DNA from: CBDUQN01 sp965369375
GTDB taxonomy: Bacteria; Krumholzibacteriota; Krumholzibacteriia; Krumholzibacteriales; Krumholzibacteriaceae
DNA: 16,227 nt
Direction of reading: 5' to 3'
NCBI GenBank assembly: GCA_965369375.1
Contig: CBDUQN010000071.1
Coordinates: 1 to 16,227, forward strand
A program made the position numbers and the translations under genes. Numbering within the stretch: the stretch's first letter is position 1; each line of letters opens with the position of its first letter. Below, piece by piece: positions 1 to 5,753 of the stretch. Under the pieces are notes generated by a model. The model did no database searches and was not told the DNA's origin. It was given only the letters and a program-made list of their open reading frames with translations.

Positions 1-521
1 GCCGCGACGATCCACGTCCCGACCGACAGAAGACTGCCGCCACGTTCCTGCAAACGGGGCGCAAAGCCGACGCGCGCGAAAAAGCCGTCGACGCCCGACG
101 GGATCGCGGCGAGCATTTCGATGACGGGTTTGACGATCTGGCGGAGTGAAAACGGCAGGATATCGCTGAGGCAGAGCGCCGCGAGCACGCCGAGCGGCAC
201 CGCAACGACAACCGCGCCGAGCGTGACGAGCCCGCTCCCGACAAACATCGCAAGCGAGCCGAACTCGGCTTCCTCCCTGGAGGGATACCACCGGGTACTC
301 GTGAAGAACTCCTTGATACCCTCGAGCTGAAAGAAGGGAAGCGCATCCTTGATGATGAAATAGAAGATAAACAGAAGCGCTATCATCGAGCTCGAGGCCA
401 CGATGACGAGCATCGAGTTGCCTGCAGAGGCGCCCAGCCGCTGGTAGCGCTGGGCGCCTCTGCTCATCAGGAGTTGCTTATCCAAGCCTTCCGCGCAAGG
501 GGGTTGAGAATTGTCGGGCAT
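1..521 (-). CDS. pstC: phosphate ABC transporter permease PstC (3' part outside window)
   Basis: Inner-membrane permease subunit of the high-affinity PstSCAB phosphate importer. 173 codons are visible from ATG at 521; the C-terminal half lies beyond the left edge. A first hydrophobic segment spans about residues 37-58 and a second about 88-117. The motif KPVIEMLAAIPS (131-142) and the later SVGTWIVAA match PstC, where EMLAAIPS precedes a conserved VVYGFFAL-type stretch. Here that stretch reads GVDGFFARVGFAPRLQER (143-160), with several charged or small residues where PstC normally has hydrophobic ones. It follows pstS by 45 nt, as in most pst operons, so pstA, pstB and phoU may follow to the left. 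The start is not certain: GTG at 524 or the ATG at residue 19 are alternatives, and no strong ribosome site is visible. Identity rests on motifs and context and is firm. Confidence 0.88.
   Translation of the reverse strand, partial: MPDNSQPPCAEGLDKQLLMSRGAQRYQRLGASAGNSMLVIVASSSMIALLFIFYFIIKDALPFFQLEGIKEFFTSTRWYPSREEAEFGSLAMFVGSGLVTLGAVVVAVPLGVLAALCLSDILPFSLRQIVKPVIEMLAAIPSGVDGFFARVGFAPRLQERGGSLLSVGTWIVA
424..463. repeat. 15-bp perfect inverted repeat inside the 5' end of pstC
   Basis: Arms 424-438 (gcagaggcgcccagc) and 449-463 are exact reverse complements. The 10-nt spacer can itself form three more pairs (440-442 with 446-448) after one bulged base. The structure lies within codons 20-33 of pstC, so the mRNA would carry a very stable hairpin just after translation starts. 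No T run follows on either strand, so it is not a classical terminator. Function unknown. Confidence 0.85.
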
Positions 522-543
522 CACTTATCGCATCCGTCTCTTC

Positions 544-560
544 GCCGCCGTATCGGCGGC
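544..560 (-). other. pstS-pstC intergenic stem-loop
   Basis: Arms gccgccg (544-550) and cggcggc (554-560) form a 7-bp GC stem with a 3-nt loop, six bases after the pstS stop. No U tract follows in the direction of transcription. Hairpins at this junction are known in other bacteria to protect upstream mRNA and raise the ratio of binding protein to permease; that role is inferred here. Confidence 0.6.
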
Positions 561-566
561 CGTTAA

Positions 567-1409
567 CTAATACCTCGTTACGGGAACGAAACCGATTCCT
601 TCGACGATCTCCTGACCTTTCGGCGTGAGGTACAGGTTGATGAACGAAAAGAGGTGTGTTCCGAGCTTGGGATAGCCGTTCGTGAACATATAGAGCGGCC
701 TCGCTATGGGATACACTCCGGAAGCGACCGTATTGGGATCGGGGTAGACACCGTTCATCTTGAGCGCCTTGACGGTACGGTCGACGAAACCCAATCCAAC
801 ATACCCGATCGCGACCTTGGTGCTCTGAACACGTTGGCGGATAGCGCCGTTGCTGCCGACGTACTCGGCTCCCTGCGCGATCTTCTTCTTCTTCATGACG
901 AGCTTCTCGAAGCTCTCGTACGTGCCACTGTTCGTGTCACGACTGATCATGACAATCGCCATATCCGGGCCGCCGAGCTGCTTCCAGCTCGTGACCTTGC
1001 CCATGTAGATATCGCGGACCTGCTCGACGGTCAACTCCGAAACCGGATTGCCCGGATGAACGATAATGGCGATGCCGTCCATCGCGACGACGTGCGCAAC
1101 GGGCATGATACCCTTCTTCACCGCCGCCGCGTATTCCTTCAGCTTCATGAAGCGGGACATATCGGCGATATCGCAGACACCGTTGATGAGGCTCTTTGCG
1201 CCGTTGCCGCTTCCCGATTCGCTGACCGTGACATTGACGTCCTTGTGCATCAACATGTAATACTCGGCGAATGCCTTCGCAATCGGCCCGACCGTCGTCG
1301 AGCCATCGATGATGATCTTGGTTTCGCCCGCTACGATGTCCGACGCGGAGAGTCCGGACGCGAGCAAAGCGATCACGATAACTGCCAGGGTCAATTTGAA
1401 CCTGTTCAC
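567..1409 (-). CDS. pstS: periplasmic phosphate-binding protein PstS
   Basis: Captures inorganic phosphate in the periplasm and delivers it to the PstCAB transporter. 280 residues, normal for the compact PstS class. An N-terminal signal peptide (hydrophobic 7-20, likely cut after SAS at 21-23) is followed by the ligand motifs IDGSTTVGPIAKAF (34-47), SESGSGNGAKSLINGVCDIA, and later SRDTNSGTYESF, all typical PstS phosphate-contact segments. The start is GTG at 1409, preceded by AGGAGG with a 7-nt spacer, which settles the start choice. Upstream lies a four-unit Pho box (1465-1501). pstC follows after a stem-loop, so pstS heads the pst operon and should be induced by phosphate limitation through the PhoB homologue encoded at 4676-5365. 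Identification is firm. Confidence 0.95.
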   Translation of the reverse strand: MNRFKLTLAVIVIALLASGLSASDIVAGETKIIIDGSTTVGPIAKAFAEYYMLMHKDVNVTVSESGSGNGAKSLINGVCDIADMSRFMKLKEYAAAVKKGIMPVAHVVAMDGIAIIVHPGNPVSELTVEQVRDIYMGKVTSWKQLGGPDMAIVMISRDTNSGTYESFEKLVMKKKKIAQGAEYVGSNGAIRQRVQSTKVAIGYVGLGFVDRTVKALKMNGVYPDPNTVASGVYPIARPLYMFTNGYPKLGTHLFSFINLYLTPKGQEIVEGIGFVPVTRY

Positions 1410-1448
1410 CCTATTGCCTCCTTGAATCTATGTTCCACGTGCTTCTCG

Positions 1449-1501
1449 AAGGTACCCAACGGACGTTAAAGCTTTGTTAAGATTCCGTTAGATTACCGTT
1501 A
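1449..1501 (-). promoter_or_regulatory. Pho box and promoter of pstS (4 x 11-bp repeats)
   Basis: On the minus strand the core TAAC occurs at 1501, 1490, 1479 and 1468 (first base), exactly every 11 bp. Ten nt after the last core is TACCTT (1454-1449), which keeps the three best-conserved -10 positions. PhoB/PhoP-family regulators bind 11-bp direct repeats placed where a -35 would be. Binding by the local PhoB homologue is inferred. Confidence 0.8.
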
Positions 1502-1516
1502 GCGTTTTTTAAAGCC

Positions 1517-2626
1517 TTAGAACTTTGCCTTGAGGTCCAGCTGGAATCTCTTGTAATCGAGCTCCTCTTCCATGCCCACCTTGTTGATGAATGCGGCAAA
1601 GCCGAGATCCACCTTATCGGCGATACCGTAACTGACACCGACCTCGGCTCCCTTGTTATCGGTGCCGCCTCCGCCGAAATCGGAATCGGTGAAGGCGCCG
1701 ATTACGGCGTCGGCTTCGAGCTCGCGCCAGTAACCGAAGAGCTTCCAGTTACCTTTGCCCTTACCGTGCTTGACCATCGCACCGGCAAGCCATCCCTTGT
1801 TGTTCTCGTCGACATCGAGGTTCTGCACGTAGTTTCCCACAAGAAGGAACGTAACCTTCTCGAGCTTTACGCCGAACTCACCGAAAACATCGACCATGTT
1901 GTAGTCATAGGCAAACACATCAATGGTGTCCCCGTCGACATCAACCTCCACCGTCGAGTTTCCGAAGAAATCTTCGGGGTCGTAGAGCCCTACGCTGCCT
2001 TTGAGATTCTGGTAATCGCAATATCCGCCGCCGAAGACGAGGTGCGACTCTTTCGAAGTATCGATCTTGAATCCGAGCTGTCCGCCGGCCATCTTCGTGT
2101 CATCGGCTTGCTTGCGTTCTTCGACGTAGAAGAAAACACCGTTGACGAAGATCGTTACCTTATCGGACGCCTTTCCTTTGTACGTCGCTGCAAGTCCGCC
2201 GGGGCTGAGATCGCTGTCCCAGATGAGCTCCGTCTTCTGCGGGACGTACAACGGCCTGAAGAACTTACCGAAGATGATGTGCAGATCATCGACCGCGCCG
2301 GGATGGTAATCGAGGTAGGCCCGGTCGAGACCGTAATCCTTCGTCGAAAAGCCTTCGCTCAGCGTTTGGTTCGCCGAGAGCGGATCGTTCCCGCCCGTGA
2401 TGAGGCGCGCATGCAGGCTCCAGTCATCGGTCAATGTCACATTGGTTGCCAGACGAAAACGGAGACGCCAACGGTGCCTGTCCTTCTCCGACCATTCCTT
2501 CTTGATCGTTTCATGTCTGAACCGGAAATCACCTTTGAGCTTGACCTTCTCGTGCCATTCGCCCGCCTCTGCGGCGCCGGCGAACAGAAAGGCGCCGAGA
2601 AGTATCAGGGTACAGACCTTTGTCAT
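1517..2626 (-). CDS. outer-membrane porin, phosphate-regulated (putative porin family)
   Basis: Likely a beta-barrel channel that lets phosphate or other anions cross the outer membrane. 369 residues from ATG at 2626, chosen because AGAGGT lies 6 nt upstream and a signal peptide follows at once (hydrophobic 6-19, cleavage probably after AEA, 19-21). The mature part has alternating polar and hydrophobic strands, aromatic girdles such as KFFRPLYVPQ and FFYVEE, and ends in phenylalanine (DLKAKF), as barrels inserted by the BAM machinery do. It lacks an obvious N-terminal SLH or coiled-coil segment. It lies between phoR and pstS with its own Pho box 216 nt upstream of the start, so a role like that of Pseudomonas OprP/OprO is suggested by context. 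Substrate specificity cannot be read from the sequence. In-frame extension to 2689 is possible but would bury the signal peptide. Confidence 0.85.
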   Translation of the reverse strand: MTKVCTLILLGAFLFAGAAEAGEWHEKVKLKGDFRFRHETIKKEWSEKDRHRWRLRFRLATNVTLTDDWSLHARLITGGNDPLSANQTLSEGFSTKDYGLDRAYLDYHPGAVDDLHIIFGKFFRPLYVPQKTELIWDSDLSPGGLAATYKGKASDKVTIFVNGVFFYVEERKQADDTKMAGGQLGFKIDTSKESHLVFGGGYCDYQNLKGSVGLYDPEDFFGNSTVEVDVDGDTIDVFAYDYNMVDVFGEFGVKLEKVTFLLVGNYVQNLDVDENNKGWLAGAMVKHGKGKGNWKLFGYWRELEADAVIGAFTDSDFGGGGTDNKGAEVGVSYGIADKVDLGFAAFINKVGMEEELDYKRFQLDLKAKF

Positions 2627-2633
2627 GGTTATA

Positions 2634-2683
2634 CCTCTTTCTGTCTGAGCCTTCCTCTTTCTGCACTTGATTTCCACTTTCTG
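2634..2683 (-). repeat. three CAGAAAGWGG copies with exact 20-bp period
   Basis: In the porin leader, CAGAAAGTGG (2683-2674), CAGAAAGAGG (2663-2654) and CAGAAAGAGG (2643-2634) are spaced 20 bp start to start. The last copy contains the porin ribosome site. They could be operator sites on one DNA face, or repeated Shine-Dalgarno-like sequences; no function is established. Confidence 0.7.
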
Positions 2684-2760
2684 TCTCATCGGTCATTGCC
2701 ATCAAGATGTTGCGTTCTGTCTCTGCGAGTCCCCGAGGAACTCGATCGGTTTTATCCCGC

Positions 2761-2779
2761 GCATCACCTCCTTCGATGC
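2761..2779 (-). promoter_or_regulatory. leader hairpin presenting a perfect anti-SD match
   Basis: In the porin leader GCATC (2779-2775) can pair with GATGC (2765-2761), leaving GAAGGAGGT in the loop. The stretch AAGGAGGTGAT is the full complement of the usual 16S rRNA 3' tail. Only a 19-codon open frame (ATG at 2766, spaced too close to the SD) follows it. A standby site or leader peptide is possible; the role is unknown. Confidence 0.45.
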
Positions 2780-2825
2780 AATTGAATCTTAGAACAATCA
2801 AAAAGGTGTTTCAATCCTCGCGGGG

Positions 2826-2878
2826 ATTATGAAATGTCGCTGTTACGTTAGTATGATGGAAATGTTAGAAATTCGTTA
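2826..2878 (-). promoter_or_regulatory. Pho box and promoter of the porin gene
   Basis: Minus-strand TAAC cores start at 2878, 2867 and 2845, on an 11-bp grid with the third position degenerate (TCAT at 2856). Ten nt after the last core is CATAAT (2831-2826), a good -10. The spacing equals that at pstS and phoB. A further TAAC lies off the grid at 2850. Control by PhoB is inferred. Confidence 0.75.
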
Positions 2879-2896
2879 ATGTGGGATGTTGCGCTT

Positions 2897-4675
2897 TTAT
2901 ACGGTTTTCGGCAGATGAATGGAGAAGGTGCTCCCCTCATTCGGCGTGCTTTCGACGGTCACGCGACCCCGGTGCGCCTGAACGATGTGCTTCACGATGG
3001 CGAGCCCGAGCCCAGTTCCGCCGAGTTTTCTGCTCCGGGCCTTGTCGACGCGGTAGAAACGCTCGAAGAGGCGCGGCAGGTGTTCCTTCTCGACACCGCA
3101 CCCGCGATCGGCGACGCTGATCAATACCTCTTCGGCACCTTGCTGAGCGGAAACCGTCACGCGGTCTCCCGGTTCGCTGTACTTTATCGCGTTATCCACG
3201 AGGTTGATCACCGCCTGCTCGAGAAGCGCCGGGTTAATCCGCGCCAGCAGTGTATCGGGACATTCCAGTTCTATCTTGATATCCTTGTTGTTCCCCTTGC
3301 TCTCGACGACCTGGATCGCCTCCTGCAGCACGGCTCTTACTTTTCCTGTCTCGAAACGGATCTTTTCCTTCTCCACCTCCTGCTCCACGCGGGATATGAG
3401 CAGCAGATCCTCGATGATCGAGTTCATCCGGTCGGCCTGCTTCGCGATTATATTCAAGAAATGCTCGGCGTCGCGCGGCACATTGATCGCTCCATCCTGC
3501 AGTGTCTCGACAAAGCCCTTGATCGAGGTGATCGGCGTTTTGAGCTCGTGCGAGACATTGGCGACAAAGTCACGCCGCACGTTCTCGAGCCTCCGCAGCC
3601 GTGTGACATCGTTGAGGACGATAACGGCACCGCGCCTTTCGCCGCCGGGATTATAGAGCTGCGTCCCGTGTGCCTGGAGAAACCGCTCCCCGCTCCCGTT
3701 GTGCAGAACGATGTCGCCCTCCACCGGTTCCACCGTGGAGAGCGCCCTGGCGACGAAGTTCTGGAGCGCGGGGTTCCTCACGACCTCCTGAATCGTTCTG
3801 CCGCTCACCGCTTCGGCATCCACGCCGAGGAATGTCGAAGCGGCTCGGTTTACTTTAATGATCCGCTCGTCGGTATCGACAGCGAGAAGCCCTTCCACCA
3901 TGCTGGAGAAAACGGCCTCCTGCTCGTTCCGCTGGCGGATCACGGTCTTGATCCTGTCTTCGAGGCGCGCCGCCATCTCGTTCATGACCTCCGCCAGATC
4001 GCCGATCTCTTCGAGATCGCGAACGGGCAGCCGGTAGCTGAGTTCGTCGTTGGCGAAACGGGCGACACCCCGTTTCATCTCCTCGAGTGGCCGGCTGATC
4101 CTTCTCGATACGGCGAAGCTCACGATCCCCCCGATAATCGCAACGACGATCCCGCCGATTACTATCTTGAAATACATGCCCCGTAAGTTCTCATCGATAA
4201 AGGCAAGGGGCAAAGATGCCCTCACCGCGCCGACGATCTCTCCGTCTTTCTTGACCGGAACCGCCACATACATGAAATCCCGGCGCAGCGTGCCGCTGTA
4301 GCGAATCGACCGGCCGACGATACCGGCGAGCGCCTCGATGAGCTCCGGACGGTCGCCGTGGTTCTCCATCCGAGCAGGATCTTTCTTCGAATCACACAGC
4401 ACGACACCCGTGGGATCGATGACGGTGATCCTCGTCCCGGAAATACTGCCCAGCTCATTGCAGATCGAATCGAGCTTCCGCTCGTCCCCCCCTTCGAAGT
4501 ATCTCGCGATCCGCCTTTCGAACAGTCCGGCCCGCGCCTCGAGTTCCGAAGTCGTGCGATCGATATAGAACTCCTTGATCGAGCTCGACGCGTACCAGGA
4601 TACCGCCACGAGCGAGAGTACGATCACGAGGAGATAGTACGGATAGATATGCCAGAGAATACGCCTGCGCCGCAT
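2897..4675 (-). CDS. phoR: phosphate-regulon sensor histidine kinase PhoR
   Basis: Membrane histidine kinase that phosphorylates the PhoB homologue encoded just upstream. 592 residues. Order: first membrane helix (about 11-29), an extracytoplasmic sensor domain (about 30-168), second helix (169-190), HAMP (191-245), PAS (250-355), HisKA with the phospho-acceptor H376 in FVANVSHELKTPITS, then HATPase with N box NLVDNAIKYS (491-500), G1 DRGCG and G2 GGTGLGL. A full periplasmic domain makes it longer than E. coli PhoR (about 430 residues) and more like Gram-positive PhoR/PnpS. ATG at 4675 follows the phoB stop directly, with AAGGAG as ribosome site, so the two are translationally coupled. Assignment as PhoR rests on the architecture plus phoB, Pho boxes and pst genes around it. 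Confidence 0.92.
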   Translation of the reverse strand: MRRRRILWHIYPYYLLVIVLSLVAVSWYASSSIKEFYIDRTTSELEARAGLFERRIARYFEGGDERKLDSICNELGSISGTRITVIDPTGVVLCDSKKDPARMENHGDRPELIEALAGIVGRSIRYSGTLRRDFMYVAVPVKKDGEIVGAVRASLPLAFIDENLRGMYFKIVIGGIVVAIIGGIVSFAVSRRISRPLEEMKRGVARFANDELSYRLPVRDLEEIGDLAEVMNEMAARLEDRIKTVIRQRNEQEAVFSSMVEGLLAVDTDERIIKVNRAASTFLGVDAEAVSGRTIQEVVRNPALQNFVARALSTVEPVEGDIVLHNGSGERFLQAHGTQLYNPGGERRGAVIVLNDVTRLRRLENVRRDFVANVSHELKTPITSIKGFVETLQDGAINVPRDAEHFLNIIAKQADRMNSIIEDLLLISRVEQEVEKEKIRFETGKVRAVLQEAIQVVESKGNNKDIKIELECPDTLLARINPALLEQAVINLVDNAIKYSEPGDRVTVSAQQGAEEVLISVADRGCGVEKEHLPRLFERFYRVDKARSRKLGGTGLGLAIVKHIVQAHRGRVTVESTPNEGSTFSIHLPKTV

Positions 4676-5365
4676 CTATGACTCCTTGAACCGGTAACCG
4701 ACGCCGCGGACCGTCTCGAGGCATTTGCCGAGGGAACCGAGCTTCTTGCGCAGCCCCACGATGTGAACATCGACCGAACGATCCGTCACCGGATAGTCCT
4801 CGCCCCGGGCGGCGCTGATGATCTGCTGTCTGGTAAAGACCCACCCGGGACGCCTCGCCAGGTAATGGAGCAGCCTGAACTCAGTCGAGGTGAGCTCGAT
4901 CGGCTTTCCCTTGACGAGAACCTCGTGCCGGCCCGGATGAATGACGAGATCCTTCACCTTTATCACAGCCGTTTTGTTGATCGGCGCCTTCGCCTTTCTG
5001 CGAAGGACCGCTTTGACCCTCGCGACGAGTATGCGCGGGCTGAACGGCTTCGTGACGTAGTCATCGGCGCCGAGCTCGAGCCCGGCCACGATGTCCGCCT
5101 CCTCACCCTTGGCCGTCAGCATTACGATCGGTATGTATGATGTCTTCGGTTCCCGCTTGAGGATATTGCAGACCTCGAGACCGTCTATGCCGGGGAGCAT
5201 GAGATCGAGAAGGATGAGATCGGGAAGTTTCGACCGCGCCGCCTTGAGGGCGTCCTCGCCCGTCGTGACTCCGGTCACATCGTATCCGCCCCGCACGAGG
5301 TTGTACCGGACCAGCTCTAGGATATCCTCCTCGTCGTCGACTACGAGTATCCGCTCATGAGCCAT
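4676..5365 (-). CDS. phoB: phosphate-regulon response regulator PhoB
   Basis: OmpR/PhoB-family transcription factor, 229 residues. The receiver domain (1-120) has the acidic pair D10-D11, phospho-acceptor D54 in LILLDLMLPG, T84 and K106 in VTKPF. The C-terminal winged helix (about 130-229) includes ELTSTEFRLLHYLARRPG and the recognition-helix region VDVHIVGLRKKLG, ending in VRGVGYRF. The start at 5365 is chosen because AAAGGG lies 6 nt upstream and homologues begin close to the first beta strand; the in-frame ATG at 5398 would add 11 unconserved residues. Its own promoter carries a Pho box, so it is probably autoregulated. Expected targets in view are its own operon, the porin gene and pstS. 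Confidence 0.95.
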   Translation of the reverse strand: MAHERILVVDDEEDILELVRYNLVRGGYDVTGVTTGEDALKAARSKLPDLILLDLMLPGIDGLEVCNILKREPKTSYIPIVMLTAKGEEADIVAGLELGADDYVTKPFSPRILVARVKAVLRRKAKAPINKTAVIKVKDLVIHPGRHEVLVKGKPIELTSTEFRLLHYLARRPGWVFTRQQIISAARGEDYPVTDRSVDVHIVGLRKKLGSLGKCLETVRGVGYRFKES

Positions 5366-5410
5366 TGGAACCCTTTCACTAAAAAAGCGGCCGCACAATC
5401 TATTATTAGT

Positions 5411-5463
5411 CTATTAACACATGCACGTAAGCTTTATTTTAAGATTCTGTTAGATTTGTGTTA
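5411..5463 (-). promoter_or_regulatory. Pho box and promoter of phoBR
   Basis: Minus-strand cores TAAC at 5463 and 5452, then TAAA at 5441 and TTAC at 5430, are on an exact 11-bp grid; the last two are one mismatch from TAAC. Ten nt on is TAATAG (5416-5411), a weak -10. The box lies between tRNA-Pro and phoB. Autoregulation by PhoB is inferred. Confidence 0.7.
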
Positions 5464-5587
5464 ATCGGGCGGAAATGCTTTGATTTCGCTCCACTATTGC
5501 CGGGGCAGGCGGACGGATACGATCGGTTTCCTATTCCGATGGAAGGCCGCCGAGCACCGCGGGGTGAACGCCAACATGCGCGCGAAA

Positions 5588-5665
5588 TGGTCGGGGCGGC
5601 CGGATTTGAACCGGCGACCTCCTGCTCCCAAGGCAGGCGCGCTAACCGGGCTGCGCTACGCCCCG
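5588..5665 (-). tRNA. tRNA-Pro (anticodon UGG), CCA encoded
   Basis: Full cloverleaf: acceptor CGGGGCG (5665-5659) pairs with CGCCCCG; D arm GCGC/GCGC; anticodon stem CCTGC/GCAGG with loop CTTGGGA, giving anticodon TGG; T arm GCCGG TTCAAAT CCGGC; discriminator A at 5591 followed by encoded CCA (5590-5588). It decodes CCN proline codons. No integrase or duplicated 3' end is seen nearby, so there is no sign of an island inserted here. Confidence 0.97.
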
Positions 5666-5694
5666 ACCCTTTGTTCCACATGATGTTTGCTTAA

Positions 5695-5722
5695 ATCATT
5701 CCAATTGCTATAAGCAAGTCAA
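5695..5722 (-). promoter_or_regulatory. candidate promoter of tRNA-Pro
   Basis: TTGACT (5722-5717) is a near-consensus -35, and AATGAT (5700-5695) after 16 nt matches four of six -10 positions. About 30 nt remain to the mature tRNA 5' end, a plausible leader. Confidence 0.45.
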
Positions 5723-5728
5723 GGGAAA

Positions 5729-5753
5729 CCGGCGGCACCCATTCAGTGGCCGG
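5729..5753 (-). terminator. weak candidate terminator after the glycosyltransferase gene
   Basis: CCGGC (5753-5749) pairs with GCCGG (5733-5729), with an inner CAC/GTG helix. The glycosyltransferase stop codon is in the loop. The following TTTCCCTT is a poor U tract, so the call is tentative. Confidence 0.3.

Noticed and set aside
654..1469. 271-codon plus-strand frame opposite pstS
   Set aside because: Antisense shadow; composition and lack of motifs argue against coding, and pstS is certain.
1766..2785. 339-codon plus-strand frame opposite the porin gene
   Set aside because: Antisense shadow of a convincing porin with signal peptide; no ribosome site or family features.
2879..4186. 435-codon open frame on the plus strand opposite phoR
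   Set aside because: It mirrors a clear histidine kinase gene, its product is an H/R/D-rich jumble without domains, and high-GC genes commonly give such long antisense frames.
5520..5540. Stem ATCGG/CCGAT between tRNA-Pro and the phoB Pho box as a tRNA terminator
   Set aside because: Only five pairs, a nine-nt loop and no T run.
5439..5694. Short open frames over the tRNA-Pro locus
   Set aside because: They run across a complete tRNA gene; peptides with AGFEPATSC or PDLNRRP are the usual false translations of tRNA genes.
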